Source of the DNA: an uncultured Bacteroidia bacterium
GTDB taxonomy: Bacteria > Bacteroidota > Bacteroidia > Bacteroidales > F082
Assembly (NCBI GenBank): GCA_902801465.1
Contig: CADCIH010000002.1
Coordinates: 62,001-126,000, forward strand
DNA: 64,000 bases
Direction of reading: 5' to 3'
Part shown: one piece after another, positions 34,738-42,904 of the stretch
How positions within the stretch are numbered: the first letter of the stretch is position 1
Layout: the number at the start of each line of letters is the position of its first letter
Program-made: the position numbers and the translations under genes
Notes under the pieces: model-generated
The model's input: only the letters and a program-made list of their open reading frames with translations
Databases searched by the model: none
Told to the model about the DNA's origin: nothing

Positions 34738-35370
34738 ATGAGTGATATTTCAAAAAGCGCTATTTTCAAAGATAGTATTGAGGAAATAATCAGAGACACT
34801 TTTAGAGCTGTTCAAGATGCCTATGATTACCAAACGGAGAATGCTCCAAAACTTAACAATCCGAATAGACAAAAACTAAGCCGCATCATCTTTCCCGGAA
34901 AAAGGAACGAATCGATACGTATTAGTGAACAGGAACTCAGATTTGTGTTTGTTGAGCAATTGAACAAGAAAATCGAAAAGGGTTGGGATGTGTTCTACGC
35001 AGTTGAAACCCCAACAAAAGATAGTTACAGTGGGTTCAGCAAAGGACGAGACCCAAGACAAGATGAAAATGGACGTTCGGGAGAATTCGATCTAGTTATT
35101 TTCAATAATCACATGAATCGAATAGCTCTTATTGAGTTTAAAGCCAACAATGCTTCATCCCATGACCATAAGAAGGATTTCGTCAAATTGAACAATCCGA
35201 AAGAAGGGGGAAAAGAAGTTCTAAGATATCTCATTGAAATAGTCAACGCATTCGATAATAGAACGCTCTCACGTCTTCATTCTAAAATCACAGGCAATGA
35301 ATCCGTGTTCAGATGCTGGTCATTGAAAGATGGAAGAGAGATTACGCAGGATATAATAAAGACCAAATAA
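34738..35370 (+). CDS. PD-(D/E)XK nuclease-like protein, function unknown
   Basis: 210 aa, soluble, AT-rich. A stretch GEFDLVIFNNHMNRIALIEFKAN gives the D...ExK spacing of PD-(D/E)XK phosphodiesterases (Asp in FDLVIF, Glu and Lys in IEFKA). An upstream helix with RISEQELRFVFVEQLNKK fits the helix that precedes the core strands in this fold. No DNA-binding, helicase or methyltransferase partner is present, so it is not a standard restriction enzyme. It follows the structured RNA directly, with a good ribosome site (AGGGGA, eight bases before the ATG). Association with that RNA is the main clue to function, but is not proof. Confidence 0.6.
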   Translation: MSDISKSAIFKDSIEEIIRDTFRAVQDAYDYQTENAPKLNNPNRQKLSRIIFPGKRNESIRISEQELRFVFVEQLNKKIEKGWDVFYAVETPTKDSYSGFSKGRDPRQDENGRSGEFDLVIFNNHMNRIALIEFKANNASSHDHKKDFVKLNNPKEGGKEVLRYLIEIVNAFDNRTLSRLHSKITGNESVFRCWSLKDGREITQDIIKTK

Positions 35371-35394
35371 AACAATCTCAAACAACACCGAATA

Positions 35395-36399
35395 ATGATG
35401 AAACGAATTTTTAAGGCAATTTCTGCCATAATACTTACGACAGCGACTATAATCGCAGTGGGATGTAAGCCTGAAGACCACCCCAACAACGGAGGAAACA
35501 ATGGTAATAATAACAGTGATGTAGCCGTAACCACATACACTCCTCAAAACATTACTTGTACAACGGCTGATTGTGGTGGCGATGTGATTGTTACACAGGG
35601 CCTTTCCCTAAATGAAATAGGAGTGTGTTGGAGCAATGAAGCGGAACCAACGGTAGAAGATTTTCACCTTTCGACGACGGATTGGCATACCCCGTTTGTC
35701 TGTACCTTGAGTGGACTGCGACCAGGTACTATTTATTATGTTCGCGCCTATGCGTTGCGAGGGTTAGAGTATTATTATGGTGAAGAAAAGAACTTTACCA
35801 CAGATAACAATCCGGGTCATGATTTTGTTGATCTGGGACTTCCAAGCGGTACTTTATGGGCGACATGTAACGTGGGTGCCGTTATGCCTGAAGAAATTGG
35901 CTACTACTTTGCATGGGGAGAAACGGAACCCAAGGATTCATATAGTTGGAGTAATTACAAGTATTGTTATCAAATAGAAAATGCACTTACTAAATATTGT
36001 TACAATGCCCAATTTGGCCTTAACTACTTTACAGATAATCTTATGATCTTAGAGCCTGAAGATGATGCGGCCACTGTTAACTGGGGCAATGATTGGCGTA
36101 CTCCATCTCAAGCCGATGTTGATGAATTGTGGCAGAATACAACCAGCACAATTATTATTCAAAATGAAATGATAGGAATACTATTGACTGCTACCAATGG
36201 CAATTCCATATTTTTCCCATTTTCAGGTTATATGGTTGATGAAGGAGTCGTGCAATATTTCAACATCGGCCTATATTGGACAAACACACTTTCTGACAAT
36301 TCGCCCAAAAATGCAGAAAGATATGGTTTTGGGATGGGTAATGGTCCTTTTGTTAGCAAACGCTCTTATGGACACGTTGTTCGGCCAGTTCGAAAATAG
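35395..36399 (+). CDS. FISUMP-domain lipoprotein with fibronectin-like domain
   Basis: 334 aa. Lipoprotein signal ending TIIAVGC; the mature protein begins CKPEDH followed by an Asn/Gly-rich linker. The acidic residues just after the Cys resemble the Bacteroidetes lipoprotein export signal, so it may be surface exposed. Residues ~45-140 form a fibronectin III-like domain (LRPGTIYYVRAYA). Residues ~145-334 match the Fibrobacter succinogenes major paralogous (FISUMP) domain: FVDLGLPSGTLWATCNVGA, YYFAWGETEPKDSYSWSNYK, WRTPSQADVDEL and a C-terminal VRPVR. Such lipoproteins have no assigned activity. A second ATG one codon on is possible. Confidence 0.88.
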   Translation: MMKRIFKAISAIILTTATIIAVGCKPEDHPNNGGNNGNNNSDVAVTTYTPQNITCTTADCGGDVIVTQGLSLNEIGVCWSNEAEPTVEDFHLSTTDWHTPFVCTLSGLRPGTIYYVRAYALRGLEYYYGEEKNFTTDNNPGHDFVDLGLPSGTLWATCNVGAVMPEEIGYYFAWGETEPKDSYSWSNYKYCYQIENALTKYCYNAQFGLNYFTDNLMILEPEDDAATVNWGNDWRTPSQADVDELWQNTTSTIIIQNEMIGILLTATNGNSIFFPFSGYMVDEGVVQYFNIGLYWTNTLSDNSPKNAERYGFGMGNGPFVSKRSYGHVVRPVRK

Positions 36400-36453
36400 C
36401 TTTATTAAAAGAGTAAATTGTTGTATAAAGTAAATGGGGCAAAACCCTTGATT

Positions 36454-36479
36454 AAGCCGGCAGCGATGTCGGCTTTTTT
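36454..36479 (+). terminator. Rho-independent terminator after the FISUMP gene
   Basis: AAGCCGGC pairs with GTCGGCTT (one G-U, 6-base loop), followed by a T run interrupted only at its end. Confidence 0.85.
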
Positions 36480-36561
36480 CTTGTTTTTCTTAAAAAAGGT
36501 TTTGTTGATACTGTTTTTTGTTAAAAAACTTACTTTATAAGGTAAATTTTTAAAAATGTTA

Positions 36562-36569
36562 TATCTTTG
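36562..36569 (+). promoter_or_regulatory. Promoter -7 box for the XRE gene; probable leaderless start
   Basis: TATCTTTG ends only seven bases before the ATG at 36577, so transcription should begin at or next to the start codon. Confidence 0.65.
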
Positions 36570-36576
36570 CAGCATC

Positions 36577-36849
36577 ATGAAACAAGACACAAAAGGAAGG
36601 GAATTGCTTCGTCAGATTGTTGACGAGACTCCTCAGGGCTTAAAAACGCAATTGCGATACTCGGATACTATTGCGGTAAAACTGGATGGGATGTTAAAGA
36701 AGCGGGGAATGTCGCAACGGGACCTTGCCAGAAGCACGAAAAAGACTGAAGCCGAAGTATCACGATGGCTTGGGGGAACACATAACTTCACACTACGTAC
36801 CCTCGCCAAAATATCAATCGTACTAGGCGAAGACTTGATTCAAATATGA
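36577..36849 (+). CDS. XRE-family helix-turn-helix regulator (HigA-like), solitary
   Basis: 90 aa. [50 protein letters not shown] is a complete XRE helix-turn-helix. An ATG seven codons upstream lies before the promoter box and cannot be used, so I start at [10 protein letters not shown]. Size and domain fit antitoxins of the HigA type, but no HigB/RelE-like gene is adjacent, so it may be an orphan antitoxin or a small repressor. It is AT-rich and ends the second low-GC block. Confidence 0.85.
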   Translation: MKQDTKGRELLRQIVDETPQGLKTQLRYSDTIAVKLDGMLKKRGMSQRDLARSTKKTEAEVSRWLGGTHNFTLRTLAKISIVLGEDLIQI

Positions 36850-36899
36850 CGGACAGGAGTGCTTCTTTGCTAAAATTACGTTGATTGAGAACATTTTAC

Positions 36900-36907
36900 T
36901 AATTTTG
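36900..36907 (+). promoter_or_regulatory. Promoter -7 box for the queuosine operon
   Basis: TAATTTTG, 18 bases before the queF ATG at 36926. No preQ1 riboswitch-like pseudoknot could be seen in the short leader. Confidence 0.65.
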
Positions 36908-36925
36908 CAGCCAAATCACAAACCC

Positions 36926-37396
36926 ATGTCACGTAACGAACAAGAACTTCAAGGTGTCACGCTGTTAGGGAACCAAAACACCCACTACAGCTATGACTAT
37001 ACCCCCGAGGTACTGGAGACCTTCGAGAACAAACACCCGGAGAACGATTATCTGGTGACCCTCGACTGCCCAGAGTTTACCTCACTGTGCCCCAAGACGG
37101 GTCAGCCTGACTTCGGACACATTATTATTAATTACATCCCACGCACCTTGATGGTGGAGAGCAAGAGCCTCAAACTCTACCTCTTCAGTTTCCGCAACCA
37201 TGGCGACTTCCACGAGGACTGCGTGAACATCATCATGAAGGACCTCGTCAAGCTGATGGATCCCAAGTATTTGGAGGTCATCGGCTTGTTCAATCCCCGT
37301 GGCGGCATCTCCATCAAGCCCTTCGCCAACTACGGCGACGCCGACCATCAGGATCTGGTCAAACAACGTCTCTTAGCTTGTTTCCATAATGAATAA
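36926..37396 (+). CDS. queF: NADPH-dependent 7-cyano-7-deazaguanine reductase
   Basis: 156 aa, unimodular Que[15 protein letters not shown] carries the nucleophile Cys55 and Asp62, the same numbering as in Bacillus subtilis QueF. The NADPH-binding [20 protein letters not shown] motif follows. It reduces preQ0 to preQ1 in queuosine synthesis. The start [10 protein letters not shown] is chosen because the upstream in-frame ATG precedes the promoter. It is first in queF-queC-queD-queE. Confidence 0.96.
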   Translation: MSRNEQELQGVTLLGNQNTHYSYDYTPEVLETFENKHPENDYLVTLDCPEFTSLCPKTGQPDFGHIIINYIPRTLMVESKSLKLYLFSFRNHGDFHEDCVNIIMKDLVKLMDPKYLEVIGLFNPRGGISIKPFANYGDADHQDLVKQRLLACFHNE

Positions 37397-37417
37397 CTTT
37401 TCACTTTCCACTCTCCA
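37397..37417. repeat. Heptanucleotide repeat (CTTTCCA type)x3 before queC
   Basis: Units CTTTTCA, CTTTCCA and CTCTCCA, then a partial one. It begins directly after the queF stop and runs up to the queC ATG, so it occupies the ribosome-binding region. Confidence 0.85.
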
Positions 37418-37422
37418 CTCCC

Positions 37423-38097
37423 ATGAAAGACTCCGTCATCATCATCTCCGGCGGCATGGACTCGACCACCATGCTTTACGAGTTCAAGGATGAAATCGCC
37501 TTGGCCATCACCTTCGACTATGGGTCCACCCAGAATGGACGTGAGCGGGTGTGCGCCATCACCCACTGCCAGCGTTTGGGCATCAAACATATTGTGGTGC
37601 CGCTGGAGTTCATGCACCGCTATTTCAAGAGTGCCCTGCTGATGACGGCTGACGATATTCCGGAAGGCAACTACGACGACGAAAACATGAAATCCACGGT
37701 GGTTCCTTTCCGCAATGGCATCATGCTGGCCATCGCTGCTGGCATTGCGGAGAGCAACGGACTGAAACGGGTGATGATCGCCAACCACTCGGGCGACCAC
37801 TCCATCTATCCCGACTGCCGTCCGAGCTTTGTCAATGCCATGTCGGAAGCGATGTCGAATGGAACGTATGACCATATAACTGTATATGCACCTTATACCA
37901 ATCTCAGCAAGAAGGAAATCGCCGAACATGGCAAGGCCTTGGGCATTGATTACAGCGAGACATACTCCTGTTATAAAGGTGGCGAAAAACACTGCGGCAA
38001 ATGCGGCACCTGCCGCGAACGCATCCAGGCCCTCCACGACGCCGGCATCATCGACAACACAGAATATGAATGCGGAATTTTCATTCCGCATTCCTAA
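37423..38097 (+). CDS. queC: 7-cyano-7-deazaguanine synthase
   Basis: 224 aa. ATP-pyrophosphatase P-loop SGGMDS at residues 9-14; zinc-binding cysteines in CYKGGEKHCGKCGTC near residue 185. It converts 7-carboxy-7-deazaguanine and ammonia to preQ0 with ATP. The last residues (IFIPHS) and the stop are written by the next heptanucleotide repeat, so the natural C-terminus may have been altered. Confidence 0.96.
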   Translation: MKDSVIIISGGMDSTTMLYEFKDEIALAITFDYGSTQNGRERVCAITHCQRLGIKHIVVPLEFMHRYFKSALLMTADDIPEGNYDDENMKSTVVPFRNGIMLAIAAGIAESNGLKRVMIANHSGDHSIYPDCRPSFVNAMSEAMSNGTYDHITVYAPYTNLSKKEIAEHGKALGIDYSETYSCYKGGEKHCGKCGTCRERIQALHDAGIIDNTEYECGIFIPHS

Positions 38098-38113
38098 TTC
38101 CTAATTCCGCATT
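38083..38113. repeat. Heptanucleotide repeat (ATTCCGC/ATTCCTA)x4 across the queC stop
   Basis: ATTCCGC, ATTCCTA, ATTCCTA, ATTCCGC and a partial unit. The queC stop TAA is inside it and queD starts six bases after its end. Confidence 0.93.
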
Positions 38114-38118
38114 AAAAA

Positions 38119-38472
38119 ATGTATTACGTAAGAAAAACCTTAGAAATATCTGCTTGCCATCAGCTTTATCTCGATTATGAGAGCAAATGCGAGAACCTGC
38201 ATGGCCACAATTGGAAGATCAACGTGTATTGCCGTGCTGAGCAACTCGACAGCAATGGCATGGTGTGCGACTTCACCTTGATCAAAAAGATGATCCATGG
38301 TAAGATCGATCATACCAACATCAACGAAGTGCTCGATTTCAACCCAACCGCCGAAAATCTGGCCAAGTGGATCGTCGACACGGTGCCGAACTGCTACCGC
38401 GCCGACGTTTGGGAGTCACGCGATAACAAGGCCTCCTATATCAAGGACGATGCGCCACAAAACTTCGATTGA
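38119..38472 (+). CDS. queD: 6-carboxy-5,6,7,8-tetrahydropterin synthase
   Basis: 117 aa. Zinc ligands His14, His28 and His30 (ACHQLY, LHGHNW) and catalytic Cys24 (ESKCEN). It turns 7,8-dihydroneopterin triphosphate into CPH4, an early queuosine-pathway step. Its stop overlaps the queE start by one base (TGATG). Confidence 0.95.
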   Translation: MYYVRKTLEISACHQLYLDYESKCENLHGHNWKINVYCRAEQLDSNGMVCDFTLIKKMIHGKIDHTNINEVLDFNPTAENLAKWIVDTVPNCYRADVWESRDNKASYIKDDAPQNFD

Positions 38473-39062
38473 TGTTTAAAATCAACGAAATATTCCACTC
38501 CCTTCAAGGCGAAGGCTTCCACACTGGAACGCCAGCGGTCTTCGTGCGCTTCAGCGGATGCAACCTCCATTGTGCCTTTTGCGACACCCAGCATCAAACT
38601 GGTACCTTGATGTCAACCCAAGCCATCATTGATGAGGTCAACAAATACCCCAATGCCCCGTTGATTGTCCTGACCGGCGGCGAACCGTCTTTGTTTATCG
38701 ACGAGGCCTTTGTTGAAGAGCTGAAGCGTCAAACGGGTAAGCACATCGCCATCGAGACCAACGGCACCCGACCTTTGCCCACCAATCTTGATTGGGTGAC
38801 CTTCTCACCCAAAACGGGATTCGATGGGGGAGATGCCGAGCCTTGTGTTCTTAAACAATGTAACGAGTTGAAGGTGGTGTATCTGGGCCAAGACCTAAGA
38901 CAATATGAAGGTGTCAAAGCCAGCCATCGGTTCCTTCAGCCGTGCTTCTCAGAAGATGATGCTCAATGCCAGATCAATATGAAAGCCTGTGTGGAAGCTG
39001 TGTTGAATAATCCCGGATGGCGCCTCTCTCTTCAAACCCACCGCATCCTCAACATCCGTTAA
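38472..39062 (+). CDS. queE: 7-carboxy-7-deazaguanine synthase (radical SAM)
   Basis: 196 aa. Radical SAM cluster motif GCNLHCAFCDT (CxxxCxxC), preceded by the family-typical FHSLQGEGFHTGTPAVFVR, with LTGGEPSLF for SAM binding. It rearranges CPH4 to 7-carboxy-7-deazaguanine. An in-frame TTG one codon earlier is ignored in favour of the ATG overlapping queD's stop. A period-9 repeat covers its stop codon. Confidence 0.95.
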   Translation: MFKINEIFHSLQGEGFHTGTPAVFVRFSGCNLHCAFCDTQHQTGTLMSTQAIIDEVNKYPNAPLIVLTGGEPSLFIDEAFVEELKRQTGKHIAIETNGTRPLPTNLDWVTFSPKTGFDGGDAEPCVLKQCNELKVVYLGQDLRQYEGVKASHRFLQPCFSEDDAQCQINMKACVEAVLNNPGWRLSLQTHRILNIR

Positions 39063-39079
39063 ATCCGTGTAATCCCTGG
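39053..39079. repeat. Nine-bp repeat (CATCCGTTA/AATCCGTGT type)x3 across the queE stop
   Basis: Three degenerate units of period nine (core ATCC, the first two with ATCCGT). The queE TAA stop lies in the first copy. Confidence 0.7.
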
Positions 39080-39083
39080 TTTA

Positions 39084-39806
39084 TTACCTTTTTGCCTCGC
39101 AATAAACCAAAAACACCGCCGGTTTCTTGTTCAAGTCGCCCTTGAACTTCTTCCATTCCGCCACATCTTGACTGATGATCAATTCATCCTCGCAGGTGAG
39201 GTTGCATGCCACGCACACGCGGGTGGAAGGGTGGAGGTTTTTGCATAGATCGGCAATCATGGCGTTGTTACGAAAAGGGGTCTCGATGAAGAGTTCGGTC
39301 TCATCGTTGGTCATGGACCTACGTTCCAGGTTTTTGATGGCGTTCTGCCGTTCGGGACTCTTGATGGGCAGGTAGCCATGGAAGGCAAAGGCCTGTCCGT
39401 TGAAGCCCGAGGCCATCAAAGCCAAGATCATGGCGTTGGGACCGACGAGCGGGACCACCTGGATGCCTGCGGAATGGGCCAGGTCGACAACCAAGGCGCC
39501 GGGATCGGCCACGCAGGGGGTGCCGGCTTCCGACATCAGCCCCATGTCCTCGCCTTGCAGACAGGGACCGAGATGTTCCATCAAATCGAGGTTGTGGGCG
39601 TTGTGCTTGTCGAGCTCGATGAATTCGATGTCGTCGATGGGGCAGTCCATCCCGATGCGGCTCAGCACACGACGCGAGGTGCGGGTGTTCTCCACCACGA
39701 AATGCCTCAGACGTTTCACAATGGCGAGGCTGCCTGCGGGAATCACCTGCTCAGGCTTGGTCGCACCCAAAAGGTTGGGCACCAGATAAAGCTTTCCGAA
39801 AACCAT
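39084..39806 (-). CDS. SAM-dependent methyltransferase, RsmI-like
   Basis: 240 aa, tetrapyrrole-methylase fold. MGLMSEAGTPCVADPGALVV and PLVGPNAMILALMASGF match the SAM-binding motifs of RsmI, which 2'-O-methylates C1402 of 16S rRNA; FIETPFRNNAMI is also typical. It is the short Bacteroidetes form of the family. The ATG follows the dnaA stop directly (TAAATG), so the two genes are probably one transcript. Confidence 0.9.
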   Translation of the reverse strand: MVFGKLYLVPNLLGATKPEQVIPAGSLAIVKRLRHFVVENTRTSRRVLSRIGMDCPIDDIEFIELDKHNAHNLDLMEHLGPCLQGEDMGLMSEAGTPCVADPGALVVDLAHSAGIQVVPLVGPNAMILALMASGFNGQAFAFHGYLPIKSPERQNAIKNLERRSMTNDETELFIETPFRNNAMIADLCKNLHPSTRVCVACNLTCEDELIISQDVAEWKKFKGDLNKKPAVFLVYCEAKR

Positions 39807-41228
39807 TTATATGAGGATTTTCTTTTCAATTTCGGCCACCATTGACTTGAACTGCTTGTCGGTATCGATGCGGTCCGATACGGTCTTGCAGGCATGGTGC
39901 ACGGTGGCGTGGTCCTTGCCGCCGCAATACTGCCCGATGACGGCGAGACTCACACCGGAATATTTCTTCGCGAAGTACATCACGATCTGACGGGCCTGGA
40001 CCACCTCGTGCTTGCGGGTGTTCTGCGAGAGGGTCTCGATGGGAATCGAGAAGAAGTCGCAAACCACGTTCATGATATACTCGACCGACACCTCCTTCAC
40101 GGAGTTGCGGATGAAACGCTCGATGATCTGTTGGGCCAGCTCCAAGGTGATGGCCTTCTTGTTGAGCGACGACTGCGCCACCAATGAGATGAGCACGCCT
40201 TCCAACTCACGGATGTTGGTGCGCACGCTGGTGGCGATATAATTAATGATCTCGTCGGGCAACTCGATGCCGTTGTTGTAGAGTTTGTTCTTCAGGATGG
40301 CGCAACGCGTGTTGGCGTCGGGCATCTGAAGGTCGGCGGTGAGACCCCACTTGAACCTCGAGAGCAACCTCGGCTCCATGTCCTGCAAATCCACCGGTAA
40401 CTTGTCGCTGGTCATCACCAGCTGCTTGCCGTTCTGATGCAGGTAGTTGAAGATATGGAAGAAGGTCTCCTGTGTCTTCGTCTTCTTGGCCAAGAACTGG
40501 ATGTCGTCGATGAGCAACACGTCGATCATCTGGTAGAAATGTACGAAGTCGTTCAGGTTTTGGTTCTTCGAGGCATTCACGAACTGGTTCACAAACTGCT
40601 CGGTCTGCACATACAATACGGTCTTCTCGGGGAACTTGTGCTTTACGTGAAGTCCGATGGCATGACAGAGGTGAGTCTTTCCCAAACCGGTCTGGCTATA
40701 TATTAATAAGGGATTGAAGGCGGTCTTGCCAGGGTTCTCGGCGATGGCCAATCCTGCCGAACGGGCCAGACGGTTGCAGTCGCCTTCCACGAAGTTGTCA
40801 AACGAATAGTTCTCGTTGAGCTGCGAGTCAATCTCCATCTTCTTCAAGCCAGGGAAGATGAAAGGGTTGACTGGATTCTGGGTGAGACTCTCAGGTGCGG
40901 GACGTCCCAAGGCACCGTTCTTCACAGCATCACGGTTGGTGCCCGGAACCACCATGCGGTAGGTCTGGTCGCTGCTGTCCATCACAATGCTGTACTCCAA
41001 CTTACCCTCCGTGCCCAACACGCGCTTGATGGTCTTCTTCAACAGACTGAGGTAATGCTCCTCCAACCACTCGTAAAAAAACTGACTCGGGACCTGGATG
41101 GTCAAGACGTTGTTCGAAAAACCAATGGGAACGATAGGCATAAACCACGTCGCGTATGCCTGCTCCGACGTGTTGTCCTTGATGATTTCAAGGCATTTGC
41201 GCCATATCTCATTGTGGTTTTTCATCAT
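39807..41228 (-). CDS. dnaA: Chromosomal replication initiator protein DnaA
   Basis: 473 aa from MMKNHNEIWRKCLEIIKD. Domain I (~1-80), linker, AAA+ domain III with Walker A GLGKTHLCHAIG and Walker B LLIDDIQFL, and domain IV with the DNA-binding GQYCGGKDHATVHHAC. It binds DnaA boxes and opens oriC. No cluster of TTATCCACA-type boxes was seen in the AT-rich 41229-41384 upstream region, so an origin is not claimed here. Longer in-frame starts lack family similarity. Confidence 0.97.
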   Translation of the reverse strand: MMKNHNEIWRKCLEIIKDNTSEQAYATWFMPIVPIGFSNNVLTIQVPSQFFYEWLEEHYLSLLKKTIKRVLGTEGKLEYSIVMDSSDQTYRMVVPGTNRDAVKNGALGRPAPESLTQNPVNPFIFPGLKKMEIDSQLNENYSFDNFVEGDCNRLARSAGLAIAENPGKTAFNPLLIYSQTGLGKTHLCHAIGLHVKHKFPEKTVLYVQTEQFVNQFVNASKNQNLNDFVHFYQMIDVLLIDDIQFLAKKTKTQETFFHIFNYLHQNGKQLVMTSDKLPVDLQDMEPRLLSRFKWGLTADLQMPDANTRCAILKNKLYNNGIELPDEIINYIATSVRTNIRELEGVLISLVAQSSLNKKAITLELAQQIIERFIRNSVKEVSVEYIMNVVCDFFSIPIETLSQNTRKHEVVQARQIVMYFAKKYSGVSLAVIGQYCGGKDHATVHHACKTVSDRIDTDKQFKSMVAEIEKKILI

Positions 41229-41384
41229 GATTTCTCGACCTTTTTTCACTCGAATTTGGAACTGCAAATATCTAATGAAAAAAGTTAATAAAAAATTTTT
41301 TTTGCTATTGACTTTATACTTTTTTCACCGTAAATTACGAGCAAAAAGTGTTGTAAAAAATATAGCAAATTTTAAATCATTGAT

Positions 41385-41999
41385 TTACAATGTTTTAAGA
41401 TATTTTATTGTAACACCAAAAATATTCTTGAATTTGGCAACGATTTGGTCTGCATTGTTTTTCCTTGTTGAAAACTCTAAGTAACAGTCGATTTCAAAAC
41501 GGGGGTTGCGCTGCTCCAGTCCTTCCTCTTTCATCACTCGCATCACGTCGTTCATCAAGGGATAGGCGAACTCGAGACTGTACACCTCGTCGACGGTCTT
41601 CTCGATGACAACGGCGTTGTCCAAGGCATCCCTCGCCGCCGTCTTGTAGGCGTTGATAAGACCGCTCACCCCGAGCTTGATGCCCCCGAAGTAACGCACC
41701 ACGATGACACACACATTGGTGACGTCCTTCGAGAGAATCTGGTTGAGGATGGGCTTCCCAGCCGTGCCCGAAGGCTCGCCGTCGTCGGATGAACGGAAAC
41801 AACTCTTGTCGGGACCGATCATGTAGGCGTAACAATGATGCCTTGCGTCGTAATACTTCTTCTTTACCTCCGCCAAGGCCTGCTTCACCTCCTCCTCGCT
41901 GGTCACAGTGAAGGCCGTGGCGATGAACTTGCTGCCCTTCTCCTTGTAAAGGCCTTCCCCAGGCACCGAAAGCATCTTATAGGTGTCGTCGAACATCAT
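41385..41999 (-). CDS. YigZ/IMPACT family protein
   Basis: 204 aa from MMFDDTYKMLSVPGEG. YKEKGSKFIATAFTVTSEEEV, DARHHCYAYMIG and FRSSDDGEPSGTAGKPIL followed by VVRYFGGIKLG are the hallmarks of the UPF0029/IMPACT fold. Eukaryotic IMPACT modulates Gcn2; bacterial YigZ has no firm function. The start overlaps the stop of the upstream transporter gene by ATGA. Confidence 0.93.
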   Translation of the reverse strand: MMFDDTYKMLSVPGEGLYKEKGSKFIATAFTVTSEEEVKQALAEVKKKYYDARHHCYAYMIGPDKSCFRSSDDGEPSGTAGKPILNQILSKDVTNVCVIVVRYFGGIKLGVSGLINAYKTAARDALDNAVVIEKTVDEVYSLEFAYPLMNDVMRVMKEEGLEQRNPRFEIDCYLEFSTRKNNADQIVAKFKNIFGVTIKYLKTL

Positions 42000-42865
42000 A
42001 GCTTCACCGTTATTAATATGACCGCAATGATGGCGATTACCAGCCCGAGGTAATTCTTCCAGGTGAGCTTCTCCTTGAACAGAAGCCAGCCAGCAAGGGC
42101 CGAGAAACAAACCACTCCGATGTTATACACAGGGAACATCACCACGTTGTCGAACACCCGCATGGCCTGATAGATGCAACAGGTGGAGAAAAAGTTGACC
42201 GTACCCAGGGCCAAACCTCCAAGGGCGCTCTTCCACTGCCATTTGCTCTTCTTTGCTATCAAGTCGTAAGCCACCAATGCCACCCCAAACAGGAAGGAGA
42301 TGAAATAGATGAAGGCGATCATGGGAATCGTGTCGCCAGAGGTGTTCCTCTGCTCGGTCATCTTCATCAGGACGTCGCCGATGCCGGTGCTCAAAAAGAT
42401 GAAAACGGGTAGCAGAAGAAGGTATGTCGTCTTTGGGGCCTTTTCAGATCCCTTTTCTTTTCCACCAACGACCAAAAACAAGGCTACCAAAGCGAGAATG
42501 ATGCCGATGCCGGCCGTAACCCCCAAGGCTTCCTTCAGGAAGATGATGCCGAACAGGGTGGGGATGACCACGGAGAGTTTGCTCGACAGCGAGGTGATGG
42601 TGACCCCGGAACGTTGGCTGGATTCAACAATGAGCACATAGGTGAGGATAAACCAAAAGCCCAAAATCAGGGTCAGTCCAAACCACGGCTGTGTGGTGGG
42701 CGCTACCCACGTGCCTTTTGATACGCTCATGAGAATTCCGATGATGGCCGAGGTGGCGTAGTTCCAGGTCAAAGCCTGGTGATTGTCGAGGTTGAACCGA
42801 CCGAATATGCGCATGACCACGAAGACGGCGGTCGATAACAGGATGGCTAGAATCAAGTAAATCAT
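41996..42865 (-). CDS. EamA/DMT-family transporter
   Basis: 289 aa, about ten predicted transmembrane helices in two EamA-like halves (repeat boundary near residue 140). The C-terminal end (VVMFPVYNIGVVCFSALAGWLLFKEKLTWKN) is typical of drug/metabolite transporters. Substrate unknown. It starts at MIYLILAILL; a TAATTTTG promoter box ends only six bases before the ATG, implying a leaderless mRNA. Confidence 0.88.
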   Translation of the reverse strand: MIYLILAILLSTAVFVVMRIFGRFNLDNHQALTWNYATSAIIGILMSVSKGTWVAPTTQPWFGLTLILGFWFILTYVLIVESSQRSGVTITSLSSKLSVVIPTLFGIIFLKEALGVTAGIGIILALVALFLVVGGKEKGSEKAPKTTYLLLLPVFIFLSTGIGDVLMKMTEQRNTSGDTIPMIAFIYFISFLFGVALVAYDLIAKKSKWQWKSALGGLALGTVNFFSTCCIYQAMRVFDNVVMFPVYNIGVVCFSALAGWLLFKEKLTWKNYLGLVIAIIAVILITVKL

Positions 42866-42871
42866 AATCTG

Positions 42872-42879
42872 CAAAATTA
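42872..42879 (-). promoter_or_regulatory. Promoter -7 box for the EamA gene; leaderless
   Basis: Minus-strand TAATTTTG, six bases before the ATG at 42865; only 13 bases separate it from the divergent prmC box. Confidence 0.65.
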
Positions 42880-42892
42880 GGAAAGTTTTGAT

Positions 42893-42900
42893 TATCTTTG
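42893..42900 (+). promoter_or_regulatory. Promoter -7 box for prmC; leaderless
   Basis: TATCTTTG, four bases before the ATG at 42905, so the transcript should start at or inside the first codon. Confidence 0.65.
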
Positions 42901-42904
42901 CAAC

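Noticed and set aside
41229-41384. Possible oriC upstream of dnaA
   Set aside because: AT-rich, but no cluster of DnaA boxes could be found, and in many Bacteroidetes oriC is not next to dnaA.
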